This document shows positions 7,038-15,753 of a DNA stretch of 64,000 nucleotides, one piece after another. The stretch is from the NCBI RefSeq assembly GCF_037327425.1, contig NZ_CP147846.1, positions 3,100,001 to 3,164,000 on the forward strand, in the 5' to 3' direction. This stretch comes from Rhodococcus sovatensis. GTDB taxonomy: Bacteria; Actinomycetota; Actinomycetes; Mycobacteriales; Mycobacteriaceae. The notes beneath the pieces were generated by a model. It was not told the origin of the DNA. It saw only the letters and a list, made by a program, of their open reading frames with translations, and ran no database searches. Numbering within the stretch: the stretch's first letter is position 1; the number at the start of each line of letters is the position of its first letter. Both the position numbers and the translations under genes were made by a program.

Positions 7038-8081
7038 ATGGCGAGTGCCGACCAACAGCATGGTTCACGATCGGTGCTGCTCACAGTGGCCGCGGTGGTC
7101 GAGGAGACCGCGGATGCCAGGTCGATCGTCTTCGACGCACCGGCGAATTTCGACTACCGGCCGGGGCAATTCCTGACGCTGCGTATACCGAGCGAGAGGA
7201 CCGGCTCGGTCGCTCGATGTTACTCGTTGGCAAGTTCTCCGCATGGCGACGAGGCACCGAAGGTCACCGTCAAACGCACCGTCGACGGCTATGGCTCCAA
7301 CTGGGTATGCGACAACGTCGCTGCCGGCGACGTCATCGAGTCGCTTCCGCCGTCGGGCCGATTCACCCCACCCGACCTCGACGAGGACTTCCTGCTGCTG
7401 GCAGCCGGATCGGGAATAACTCCGGTCATGTCGATCCTGAAGTCCGCATTACGCGAAGGAGTCGGCTCGATCGCACTTGTCTACGCCAACCGCGACGAAT
7501 TCTCGGTGATCTTCGCGGACGAGCTGCGCGCTCTGGCGGCAGAGTATCCGGGCAGACTGACCGTGACGCATTGGCTCGAATCACTGCAGGGAATCCCGAG
7601 CATAGATCAACTGTCGACTGTCACAGCACCGTATCGCGAGCGCAGAGCATTCATGTGCGGCCCAGGTCCGTTCATGGATGCCGTGCACAAAGCCCTTGCC
7701 AGCGGGGGATTCCCACGCGAGCGTGTCCACAGCGAGGTGTTCTCCTCGCTGACCGGTGACCCCTTCACCGATGCTCCCCCGACGCCTGTCAGCGAGGAAG
7801 ACAATGCGTCGGCAGCGTCGGCGACGGTCGAACTCGACGGCGAAACGCACACGTTCGCATGGCCGAGAACACAGACTCTCGTCGAGGTCATGCTCACCGA
7901 GGGACTGGACGTCCCCTATTCATGCCGCGAGGGTGAGTGCGGTTCGTGCGCGTGCACGATCCGCAATGGCGAAGTCGCCATGGAGAATTCGGAAATTCTG
8001 GACGAGGACGACATTGCTGACGGGATGATCCTGGGATGCCAGGCTCGTCCCGTCAGCGATGACGTGCGGATCGAGTTCTGA
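7038..8081 (+). CDS. kshB: KshB, reductase component of 3-ketosteroid 9-alpha-hydroxylase
   Basis: A 347-residue reductase with three domains. A ferredoxin-reductase-type FAD domain (about 10-110, RCYSLASSP) is followed by an NAD(P)H-binding domain (LLAAGSGITPVMSIL, later FMCGPGPFMDAV). The C-terminal plant-type [2Fe-2S] domain carries CREGECGSCAC and a distal Cys in ILGCQARP. It passes electrons from NADH to the Rieske oxygenase KshA, which hydroxylates 3-ketosteroids at C9 before ring B opening. A KstR box upstream supports the steroid role over other reductases of this fold such as HmpA- or PaaE-like enzymes. ATG 7038 has GAAAGGA about 10 bases upstream. No kshA is in view, as usual for rhodococci. 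Confidence 0.85.
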   Translation: MASADQQHGSRSVLLTVAAVVEETADARSIVFDAPANFDYRPGQFLTLRIPSERTGSVARCYSLASSPHGDEAPKVTVKRTVDGYGSNWVCDNVAAGDVIESLPPSGRFTPPDLDEDFLLLAAGSGITPVMSILKSALREGVGSIALVYANRDEFSVIFADELRALAAEYPGRLTVTHWLESLQGIPSIDQLSTVTAPYRERRAFMCGPGPFMDAVHKALASGGFPRERVHSEVFSSLTGDPFTDAPPTPVSEEDNASAASATVELDGETHTFAWPRTQTLVEVMLTEGLDVPYSCREGECGSCACTIRNGEVAMENSEILDEDDIADGMILGCQARPVSDDVRIEF

Positions 8082-8086
8082 ATACG

Positions 8087-8380
8087 TCACCAGGGATCGA
8101 CGAAAATCGTGATGGGCGTGTTTTCTGCCACGACTGCGTCGTCCGCGACCGACGTGCGCGTCACCGTGGTCTCTGCACTGTCACCGTACGGGCCCGCGAC
8201 CCTCACGCTCGTGAACCCAGCGTTTTCGAGCACATCGACCGCGACGGGCGCCGAGTAGCCGACCACATCGGGGACCGCGATCTGGCCGACGGTGGACGCG
8301 GAGGCGACCGAGGCCCCTCCGACGGATACCGCACCGACTGCGGCGATGACAGCAACTGCCTTTTTGAACGAGGTACGCAT
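8087..8380 (-). CDS. Small secreted single-PASTA-domain protein
   Basis: A 97-residue protein from ATG 8380 (the frame is open to 8425). The first 28 residues are a Sec signal peptide: MRTSFKKAV, a hydrophobic Ala/Val core and an ASA cleavage site. The rest is one PASTA-like unit, beginning VPDVVGYSAPVAVDVLENAGF and ending ENTPITIFVDPW. PASTA units bind muropeptides in Ser/Thr kinases and penicillin-binding proteins; stand-alone secreted ones are of unknown role. It ends 5 bases past the kshB stop on the other strand and is monocistronic. Confidence 0.75.
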   Translation of the reverse strand: MRTSFKKAVAVIAAVGAVSVGGASVASASTVGQIAVPDVVGYSAPVAVDVLENAGFTSVRVAGPYGDSAETTVTRTSVADDAVVAENTPITIFVDPW

Positions 8381-8496
8381 TTCGAGACTCCTGAACCCGA
8401 GTGGATGTTCCTTCCCGATCCACACTCCACTCGAAGGCTGAGGTTCGACGCAGAGAACGCTGTGAGTTCGCTCCGCGCCCCGCGACTATCGAAGAA

Positions 8497-9132
8497 TCAC
8501 GGCCGTTGTCCGGCAACCGCACCGATCGCCGCGAGCAGTTCAGCGTCATGGCTGATCATCAGCACACCCATACCTGCATCGCGTGCTTCGCTCTGCACGA
8601 GCCGCATGATCGACGCCGTCGTAGCAGCATCGAGCATCGCGGTCGCTTCGTCACAGATAAGGTACTGCGGCTCCTGTGCCAGCGCCCTCGCGACACAGGC
8701 GCGCTGAAGCTGCCCGTCGCTGACCTGGTGCGGACGACGGTCGAGCAGGTCGACTGTCAACCCGACCCGTTCGGCCAATTCCTCCACCACAATTCTGCGG
8801 CGCACAATCGCTGCGGGCTGTTCGATGATCGCGCGCAACGTCATTCGAGGATCGGTCGCCGCCCTGGGCGACTGGAACAACATGGCGACCTGCCGTCGAA
8901 TCTCCGACGACACAGCCAATCCGACGCCCTTGACCTCACGACCGTCGATCGAGACGACACCTGCTCGTGGCTCGAGGAGCAGTGCGAGAACCCGAGCCAA
9001 CGTCGACTTCCCCGATCCGGACGGCCCTGCCAGCCCGACGAGACTTCCGGCAGGTATCGAGAATGACTCGCGCACAATCACATCCGAGGTTCCGGAGTAG
9101 CCTGCGGTGATGTCGACGGCGTCGAGACTCAT
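8497..9132 (-). CDS. ABC importer ATPase, second subunit (DppF/NikE type)
   Basis: A 211-residue nucleotide-binding subunit of the peptide/nickel ABC family. Visible are Walker A GPSGSGKST, a Q-loop (AMLFQSPRAATDP), signature VSDGQLQRA in place of LSGGQ, Walker B YLICDEATAMLD and an H-loop (MISHD). The ATG at 9132 overlaps the upstream ATPase stop (ATGA); an upstream extension of the frame to 9231 is rejected because it lies inside the neighbour. Compact for the family because the C-terminal oligopeptide-transporter extension is missing. Last gene of the five-gene importer operon. Confidence 0.85.
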   Translation of the reverse strand: MSLDAVDITAGYSGTSDVIVRESFSIPAGSLVGLAGPSGSGKSTLARVLALLLEPRAGVVSIDGREVKGVGLAVSSEIRRQVAMLFQSPRAATDPRMTLRAIIEQPAAIVRRRIVVEELAERVGLTVDLLDRRPHQVSDGQLQRACVARALAQEPQYLICDEATAMLDAATTASIMRLVQSEARDAGMGVLMISHDAELLAAIGAVAGQRP

Positions 9133-10040
9133 GCGACCACTCTCGTTCGATACGACCGATTGCCGACGGTGACCAGCTCGGTAGCTCCGCCGGACTGAGT
9201 CGACTCGGGTCGACGCAGATGATAGACACACTCATCGGGCAAGTCCGTCAGTTGCGGCGCGGTTCCGGGCATCGGGTTCAGCCCACGGGATGGCAGCGCA
9301 TTCAACAGGTCTCGGGTGTAGTCGTGCAGTGGATCGTCGAGCACCGAATGTGCAGGTCCGGTCTCCATGATCCGCGAGGCGTACATCACCGCCACACGGT
9401 CAGCGACGGCCGTGCGCATCAACGAGGACAGATCGTGGGTGATCAGCAAGACAGCGGCACCGTCGTCGGCCGAGCGTCTCAACAGCCCGAGGATACGATC
9501 GGTCAGGTCCCCGTCGAGGTTGGCGGTCGGCTCGTCGGCGACGATTACAGCAGGATCCCCGACGAGCGCCCCGGCGATCGCGACACGCTGCGCCATGCCG
9601 CCGGACAGCTCGTGCGGGTAGCAGTCCAGATCACGCGGATCCAGACCGACCAACCGTGCCAACTCGTCGCATTCATGGTGGGACCGAAGCACTCGAATAG
9701 TCTCTTCCAGTTGAGATCTCGCCGTACGCACCGGCGTCAGGTAAGAGGATGCCGATTGTGGGATCAACGCCACGTCGCGTCCACGGAACGACGAGTCGGC
9801 GAACACGTCGACGACTCGATCGCGGGTCTGCACCACGACCGATCCCGAGACCGAGGACTCGACCGGCAACATGTTCATGATCGCCGACGCCAGGATCGAC
9901 TTACCGCAACCCGATTCTCCGACCAGTGCGGTGACGGTTCCAGCAGGGATTGCCAGGTGCACCTCGCTCGCGGCATGCACGACCGAACGGTCGGCCAGCG
10001 GGATACGCACCGTGAGATTGTCGATTGTCAATGCGTTCAC
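9129..10040 (-). CDS. ABC importer ATPase, first subunit (DppD/NikD type)
   Basis: A 303-residue ATPase starting at GTG 10040 (NALTIDNLTVRIPL...), which overlaps the permease stop as GTGA. Walker A GESGCGKS, signature LSGGMAQRVAI, Walker B VIVADEPTANLD and switch LITHD are all present. The C-terminal region (DPLHDYTRDLLNALPSRGLNPMPG) carries the short oligopeptide/dipeptide transporter extension typical of DppD/OppD. It pairs with the following ATPase to drive the importer. Confidence 0.88.
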   Translation of the reverse strand: MNALTIDNLTVRIPLADRSVVHAASEVHLAIPAGTVTALVGESGCGKSILASAIMNMLPVESSVSGSVVVQTRDRVVDVFADSSFRGRDVALIPQSASSYLTPVRTARSQLEETIRVLRSHHECDELARLVGLDPRDLDCYPHELSGGMAQRVAIAGALVGDPAVIVADEPTANLDGDLTDRILGLLRRSADDGAAVLLITHDLSSLMRTAVADRVAVMYASRIMETGPAHSVLDDPLHDYTRDLLNALPSRGLNPMPGTAPQLTDLPDECVYHLRRPESTQSGGATELVTVGNRSYRTRVVA

Positions 10041-10858
10041 AGTCTCAGCTCCGAGGGTTTCGGCGGTGAAACCGCCTGCCGTAGCGTCGATCCGAGCACA
10101 GCAACCGCGACGGTCGCCACAACCAGAATTCCCGCGGGGAAGACCAGCGTCCACCATCCCCCGAGGAGGAGGGAACTGCGTGCCTCGGACAGCAGAGTGC
10201 CCAGACTCGGCTCGTGCGGCGCAAGGCCGAAGCCGAGGAACGACAGAGTCGACTCGTGCCAGATCGCGTGCGGCAACAGAAGAACGACCGCGATCAAAGC
10301 CTGAGGCAGGACTGCGGGGAGCACGTGCGCGCCGACGAGGTGCCGACGGTTCGCACCGGCGAGGACCGCGGCGTCGATGTACGGTTGCTCGCGCAGCCCG
10401 AGTATCTCCGATCGCACGATCCGCGCGACCTGAGTCCAATGTGTCAACGCGATCGACAACACGATGGCAACGATGCTGCCCCGGAACATCGCGACGATGA
10501 CGATACCCAGCAGCAGGTGCGGTAGTGCATTGATCGCGTCGGTACTGCGCATGACAACTCGATCGACCCAGCCGCCCCACACTCCGGCCACGACGCCCAC
10601 CATGCTCCCGATCACGGTGGCCAGCACCGCACAGGCCACTGCGACCACCAACGACGTGCGGATCGCGGCAGCACTGCGCACGAACAGATCTCGACCGGCA
10701 GAATCGGTCCCGAACCCGTGTGAGAGCGACGGACCCTGGCGCGCTGCGGCGAAATCGGTGACCCTGTCGTCTATGCCGGACAACCACGGCACCGCGATCG
10801 CATACAGCGTGAGCAGCGCGAGAACCGAGCCCGCCAGTACCAGCCTGCGCCTATCCAT
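10037..10858 (-). CDS. ABC importer permease (DppC/NikC type)
   Basis: A 273-residue inner-membrane permease with about six hydrophobic segments. An N-terminal extracytoplasmic loop contains GFGTDSAGRDLFVR, diagnostic of the DppC class, and the cytoplasmic EAA-like loop reads VLAGANRRHLVGAHVLP. Its ATG at 10858 overlaps the upstream permease gene by 8 bases. It forms the translocation pore with the DppB-type partner. Confidence 0.88.
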   Translation of the reverse strand: MDRRRLVLAGSVLALLTLYAIAVPWLSGIDDRVTDFAAARQGPSLSHGFGTDSAGRDLFVRSAAAIRTSLVVAVACAVLATVIGSMVGVVAGVWGGWVDRVVMRSTDAINALPHLLLGIVIVAMFRGSIVAIVLSIALTHWTQVARIVRSEILGLREQPYIDAAVLAGANRRHLVGAHVLPAVLPQALIAVVLLLPHAIWHESTLSFLGFGLAPHEPSLGTLLSEARSSLLLGGWWTLVFPAGILVVATVAVAVLGSTLRQAVSPPKPSELRL

Positions 10859-11885
10859 CGGTCTTCACCCGCGGATCCAACAGTGCAACGGCGACGTCGG
10901 CGAGAAGCGATCCGAGCATCACCGCCAGGGTCGTTCCCACCGTCAGCACTGCCAGCAACGCCATATCGAGATCACGGGCGGACTGCACGATGGCGCCCGC
11001 GACACCGGGCCAGGAGAACACCTCTTCCACCAGCACGGCCCCGACGACGAGTTCCGGCAGGCGTACCCCGAGCACGTTGACGAACGGGGCCAGCGACGTC
11101 GGGACGATGTGTCTTCGCGTCACCATCGACGGCGGGATGCCGCGGGCCACCGCGCCTGCGACGAACTCCTCGCCACGCGCGGTCGACACCGATTCCTTGA
11201 CTGCGAGCAACAACCACGGCAGTTGCGACCCTGCGAGGACTGCGACCGGCAGGATCATGTGTACGGCTACCCCACCGGGAGTTGGGTCGGCTCCCCCGTC
11301 ACTGAGTCCCGCGACCGGTAGCCATCCGAGCCCCAGCGCGAACACCGCAATCGCACCGAGCGACATGACGAACGGGGGCAGGCCGGCAACGGCGATGCAG
11401 AACCCGGTTACGCAGCGATCGAGGATGCCGCCGCTGCGAATGCCCGCCGTGACACCCAGTATCAGGGCCAGCGTCGCAGCGAGCGTCAGACCCACGCCCG
11501 CCAACAACAACGTCCACGGCGCACGCTCGGCAAGGACCTGCGCGACGGGCTGGCCGAACGATCGCGATACCCCGAGGTCGCCGGTGAAGATGCCCTGCAG
11601 CCACTGCCAGTACGTGGTGTACCAGGATTGATCGAAGCCCAGCTGTTCGGTGATCATTGCTTTGTCCGCGTCGGTCGTCGTCGTATAGCGCACACCGAGG
11701 TACGCGACGAGTGGATCGAACGGCGACACGGCAGCAGCCGCGAACAGACCGGCCGAGACTGCGCCGCACACTGGGACGACGAACAGCAGGCGCCGTCCGA
11801 TCATGCGGGCAATTCCGCGGCGTCGAGTTCGCCCGTCGTGGCTCGCTGCCGACGTAGTCACCGGCCGCGCGATGGTGGCGGTCAC
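10851..11885 (-). CDS. ABC importer permease (DppB/NikB type)
   Basis: A 344-residue DppB-class permease. The start is taken at GTG 11885, forming a GTGA overlap with the binding-protein stop; the frame is open to 11927. Family signs are the QLGFDQSWYTTYWQWL segment followed by FTGDLGVSRSFGQPVAQVLAERAPWTL, and the coupling loop GAVARGIPPSMVTRRHIVP. About six transmembrane helices are evident. Substrate specificity is set by the binding protein and is unknown. Confidence 0.88.
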   Translation of the reverse strand: MTATIARPVTTSAASHDGRTRRRGIARMIGRRLLFVVPVCGAVSAGLFAAAAVSPFDPLVAYLGVRYTTTTDADKAMITEQLGFDQSWYTTYWQWLQGIFTGDLGVSRSFGQPVAQVLAERAPWTLLLAGVGLTLAATLALILGVTAGIRSGGILDRCVTGFCIAVAGLPPFVMSLGAIAVFALGLGWLPVAGLSDGGADPTPGGVAVHMILPVAVLAGSQLPWLLLAVKESVSTARGEEFVAGAVARGIPPSMVTRRHIVPTSLAPFVNVLGVRLPELVVGAVLVEEVFSWPGVAGAIVQSARDLDMALLAVLTVGTTLAVMLGSLLADVAVALLDPRVKTDG

Positions 11886-13498
11886 GACTGCCGCGTCCAC
11901 GTCTGCAGCGACCACCACGGTCCCCACGTGACACCGTGGGAGTGCGGTTCGAGGATCGGACCCGACATCGTCCAGTCCGAGTCCTTCGACACGTAGGTGT
12001 GATCGAGGAACACGAGGAACACGAACCCGGGATCCTGGACGTACGCCTGCTGCATATCGCGGTACGCCGCGTCGCGTTCTGCGATGTCGAGGCTTCGCCG
12101 TCCCGTTTCGAGCGCCGCGTCGACAGCAGGATTGACATAGTCACTCGCGTTGTCGTAGATGCTGCCCACGTCGGGATTCACGAACGCCGAGTCCAGTGTG
12201 TTGTACGCCTGGGTATCCGGGTCGTACGGCTCGGATCCGCCCCCGAGCAACGTCGAATCGAACGAGATACGGGGGTCGATCCGGTCCCACGACAACGCTT
12301 CGAGGTTCACCTCCACTCCGACGGCCAAAGCGTCGGATGCAAAGGCCTGAGCCAGGTCTCGCCGGACTGTGTCCGTCGAGTTGTACATCACGGTGAATTC
12401 GGCCCGGGTGCCGTCCTTGACGCGGATTCCGTCATCAGCCCGGATCCAGCCGGCTTCGTCCAGTAGGCGCTCGGCCCCGGCCGGGTCGTATCGGAACACC
12501 GCGCTCGGATCGTAGGCGTCGCCGTATACCTCGGGAATCGGCGTCGCCGCACTCTTGCCGTATCCGCCCAGGACGTTGTCCACCATGGACTGCCGATTCG
12601 CGGCAAGGTTCAATGCCATTCGCACAGCCTTGTCACCCGCGACCGGATTGTCGGTCGGCAACGATACCCCTCGCCAGTCGGCAGAAGCATTGGACGACAA
12701 CGACATACCATCTTGTCCGTCGAGCGTCTTGGCCAGCAGCGGAGGCAGGTTGGTGCCGTCGATCTCGCCTGCAGCCATCCTCTGGGCGCGGGTGTTGTCG
12801 TCCGGGACATACAGCAGGGTCAGCTTCTTCACTGCCGGCGCGCCACCGAAGTAGTTCTCGTTGGCCTCCAGGACCGCACGATCGGGCGAGAGGTCGACGA
12901 GCGTGTACGGGCCGGTACCGATCGGTGCCGTGTTCAAACTGGATTCCGCTGCGAGCCCCGGTGTAGCGACTGATTCCGATGGAACGATGCCGATCAGAAG
13001 CTTGGTCGGCAAGGCCGCATACGGGTAGGCGAGCCGAAACTCGACAGTGCGGTCGTCGACGGCGACGACGTCGGTGATCATGTCGAACGAGGACCGCACT
13101 TCCGACGCCGAGGCGGGGTCTTGGATCGCGCCGTACGTTGCGACGACGTCGGCCGCATCGAAGGACGAACCGTCGGAGAACGTGACACCGTCGCGCAACG
13201 GGACCGTCCACACCGTCGCGTCGGCATTCGGGGTCGGAAGCTCCGTCGCCAGCGAGGGTTCGAATCCCGGTAGGCCATCGGCACCGTCGAGCCGTAGCAG
13301 ACCGTCGTACATCTTGGCCTCGCCCGCAGCACCGTAGCCCGCCACGGGGTTGTAGCCGCCCAGCTCGTAGCCGTCGGCGAGGACCAATCCGCCTGCACTC
13401 GACTCGCTCGCAGAATTCGTCGGCGCACTACACGATGCGAGCGCAAACACACACGTTGCGCCCACCGCGACAGCAACCACAGATCCAGTCCGGATCAC
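11882..13498 (-). CDS. Solute-binding lipoprotein of the peptide/nickel ABC importer (SBP family 5)
   Basis: A 538-residue family 5 extracellular binding protein. GTG 13498 is preferred because GAGGAGGG lies 4 bases upstream; the ATG at 13516 would put that purine run inside the coding region. A signal peptide ends in the lipobox LASC, so the mature protein is membrane-anchored through a diacylglyceryl-Cys. Family features include GTGPYTLVDLSPDRAVLEANENYF and a C-terminal YRDMQQAYVQDPGFVF region. First gene of an operon with two permeases and two ATPases. Ligand unknown: oligopeptide, nickel chelate or a metallophore are all possible. Confidence 0.85.
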   Translation of the reverse strand: MIRTGSVVAVAVGATCVFALASCSAPTNSASESSAGGLVLADGYELGGYNPVAGYGAAGEAKMYDGLLRLDGADGLPGFEPSLATELPTPNADATVWTVPLRDGVTFSDGSSFDAADVVATYGAIQDPASASEVRSSFDMITDVVAVDDRTVEFRLAYPYAALPTKLLIGIVPSESVATPGLAAESSLNTAPIGTGPYTLVDLSPDRAVLEANENYFGGAPAVKKLTLLYVPDDNTRAQRMAAGEIDGTNLPPLLAKTLDGQDGMSLSSNASADWRGVSLPTDNPVAGDKAVRMALNLAANRQSMVDNVLGGYGKSAATPIPEVYGDAYDPSAVFRYDPAGAERLLDEAGWIRADDGIRVKDGTRAEFTVMYNSTDTVRRDLAQAFASDALAVGVEVNLEALSWDRIDPRISFDSTLLGGGSEPYDPDTQAYNTLDSAFVNPDVGSIYDNASDYVNPAVDAALETGRRSLDIAERDAAYRDMQQAYVQDPGFVFLVFLDHTYVSKDSDWTMSGPILEPHSHGVTWGPWWSLQTWTRQS

Positions 13499-13611
13499 AA
13501 GACCCTCCTCGTTCATCTGAGCAGTTGTTCAGATGGACGAATGGTGTCACAGGGTGTGCGCGTGTGCCCGCGATCGAGCGCCTACCACCCGTTCATCACC
13601 GGCGAACTGGC

Positions 13612-14871
13612 CTATCGGGTAGGCCGAGGGGCCCTCCGTTCCTGCCGGGAAGCAAGTCCGAAACCCGCAGACGACACGAGAGCCAAGACGATGACAAAAC
13701 CTCCGTACGCCAGCACAGTCGGCTCGAGCCCGAACGAGTGCACCGCAACTCCGCCGATCACTGCAGGGACGCTGAACGCCAGATAGCTGAGCACGAACGT
13801 GGTTGCGAAAACACTTCCGCGTTCATCTGCAGGCACGAGCGCACCGAGGGTGCGCATGGCCCCGAGAAACGCACTCCCCCAGCCTGCACCCGCGACGATC
13901 GAACCCAGGAAATACAGCTGAACCGAGACCATCGACACCGACACCAGTGACAACCCGACACCGAGCGCGAGCACGACCGCCCCGACGACCATGACGGCCC
14001 TCGGCGGACGAGTTCGAACACATGCCGCCGCAACGGCTCCGGAGGAGAACAAGGCGAAAATGTCGAGACCGCCGACGATGTGGTTGTCGACGCCGAACAC
14101 TGAACCGATGATCGACGGGCCGAGGGAGAGGTGAAAACCACCGAGCGACCACGTCGCGACCAGTGCGGGCACGATCAGCAGGAACGGAACGCGCGCGCCT
14201 GTGGGGAACGAAGCCCTCGGCAACAGCAGCAGTGAAAGATGCCGCCGCGATTCGACTTCCCGCAGCGCAGAGGTTTCGGGCACGAACAGCACCGCCGTCG
14301 CCAGGAGTACCACCGCTCCGATGAGAAGTGCGTAGACGAGTGTCGTCGGCGCGGGGGCCAACTGCACCAGCAGTCCAGCACCTAGCGCGCCGGTGGCGAG
14401 GCCGATCGACGGCGCAACGCTGTTGACGAGCGGGCCTGCCGATTCGTTCGGCTGAAGGTCGATGACCGCGGCGCTGAGCGCACCGGTTGCCGTACCTGCG
14501 GCCAAGCCCTGCACCACGCGGGCTGCAATCAAACCAGGGACGCCGTCCGCGACGATGAACAGAACCAGGCTGATCACCAGCAATATCAGCGCAGCGATCA
14601 GAATCGGTTTGCGACCCACGTGGTCGGACAGACTGCCGACGGTCAGTAGCGCGGACAGCAAAGCCACGGCGTACACCGCGAACACGACGGTCAGCGTTGT
14701 GGACGAGAACCCCCAGGCCTGCTGATAGACCGGATACAGCGGCGAGGGTGCGGCCGAGGACGCCATGATCACCAGGTACGTCAATCCGACGGTCCAGAAC
14801 GCCGCTGCCATGGGCATCCGCTTCCTCGGCGCGGCGCTGGAAGTCCCGGCGCCCAGCTCGGTGTTGACCAT
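13612..14871 (-). CDS. MFS transporter, probable drug or metabolite exporter
   Basis: A 419-residue major facilitator with twelve predicted membrane segments. The motif A loop reads GSLSDHVGRKPIL between segments 2 and 3, and a motif C-like Gly-rich helix (ATGALGAGLLVQLAP) suggests the DHA1 exporter group. The N-terminal 20 residues are a soluble tail. It lies 113 bases before the binding-protein gene on the same strand and is probably a separate unit. No regulator gene is adjacent. Substrate unknown. Confidence 0.85.
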   Translation of the reverse strand: MVNTELGAGTSSAAPRKRMPMAAAFWTVGLTYLVIMASSAAPSPLYPVYQQAWGFSSTTLTVVFAVYAVALLSALLTVGSLSDHVGRKPILIAALILLVISLVLFIVADGVPGLIAARVVQGLAAGTATGALSAAVIDLQPNESAGPLVNSVAPSIGLATGALGAGLLVQLAPAPTTLVYALLIGAVVLLATAVLFVPETSALREVESRRHLSLLLLPRASFPTGARVPFLLIVPALVATWSLGGFHLSLGPSIIGSVFGVDNHIVGGLDIFALFSSGAVAAACVRTRPPRAVMVVGAVVLALGVGLSLVSVSMVSVQLYFLGSIVAGAGWGSAFLGAMRTLGALVPADERGSVFATTFVLSYLAFSVPAVIGGVAVHSFGLEPTVLAYGGFVIVLALVSSAGFGLASRQERRAPRPTR

Positions 14872-14979
14872 CGCATCTCCCGATCGGTTGAAGCACAGCT
14901 AATTACTTCAGCAAACAATAGGCCGATCGGCGCTGAACTTCGAGCTCTATTCAGCGTGCGGGAACGCACTTCGCGAGTG

Positions 14980-15753
14980 TCACCGGTGAACCGATTGCTC
15001 CCCGGCCAACAGACGCCCTTCGGCGTAAGCGAGGGCACTGGCCGGCAGAAAGCCGTCACGTCCACTGAGCGACACCGTGACCGCACCCGTGCCCTGATCC
15101 CCGTCGCCGAGTTCGTCGATCCGCCGAAGCGTCTGCCGCGCAACCGCGTCCGCACTGTCGAAAATGCGCACTCCGGACGGCAGGGCCGCCACGATCTCCG
15201 TTGCCACCAATGGATAGTGCGTGCACCCCAGAACCACCGATTCCACGTCGGGCGGAGTGGCGGCAGCAGCGGCGCGAATGGCGGCCGACACACCCTCCGC
15301 ATCGCCGCGATCGATGGCGTCCGCAAGACCGTGGCACGCGATAGGCGTCACTGCCCGGTCCGCCGCGAACTCCTCGATGAGCCGAGCCTGGTATGCACTG
15401 GACGTCGTGGCTGCCGTTGCCCATACGGCGATCCGGGTGCTCGCCGCCGCGGCAGGTTTGATCGCAGGAACTGTGCCGACGACAGGCACAGCAGATCCCA
15501 GATGCGCACGCACGTGGCTCAGCGCAGTGACACTCGCGGTATTGCACGGAAGCACGATGACCCCGGCGCCCGCGGCCATCGCTCGGTCGACTGCGCCGAG
15601 CACCCGCGCGACGACCCAGTCGTCGGGCTTGGGACCCCACGGCGCCTGGTCGGGGTCCATCAGCAGGACCAGATCGAGCTCGGGACGCAGCTTCTTCAGC
15701 CACGCGGATGTGGGCAGCATGCCCAATCCCGAGTCGATCAGTCCGACGATCAC
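14980..15753 (-). CDS. Asp/Glu racemase superfamily protein, MurI-like
   Basis: A 257-residue protein of the cofactor-independent racemase fold. Both catalytic-Cys motifs are present: PCNTAS near residue 70 and GCTHYP near residue 180. The N-terminal DSG motif (LIDSGLGMLP) is also present, while the usual PYG reads PWG. It may make D-glutamate for peptidoglycan, but the divergent N-terminus and location away from any rph/murI neighbourhood make a second, specialised racemase likely. The GTG at 15753 overlaps the metB stop (GTGA), so the two are translated together. Enzyme activity is plausible from the intact Cys pair; its substrate is uncertain. Confidence 0.72.
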   Translation of the reverse strand: MIVGLIDSGLGMLPTSAWLKKLRPELDLVLLMDPDQAPWGPKPDDWVVARVLGAVDRAMAAGAGVIVLPCNTASVTALSHVRAHLGSAVPVVGTVPAIKPAAAASTRIAVWATAATTSSAYQARLIEEFAADRAVTPIACHGLADAIDRGDAEGVSAAIRAAAAATPPDVESVVLGCTHYPLVATEIVAALPSGVRIFDSADAVARQTLRRIDELGDGDQGTGAVTVSLSGRDGFLPASALAYAEGRLLAGEQSVHR

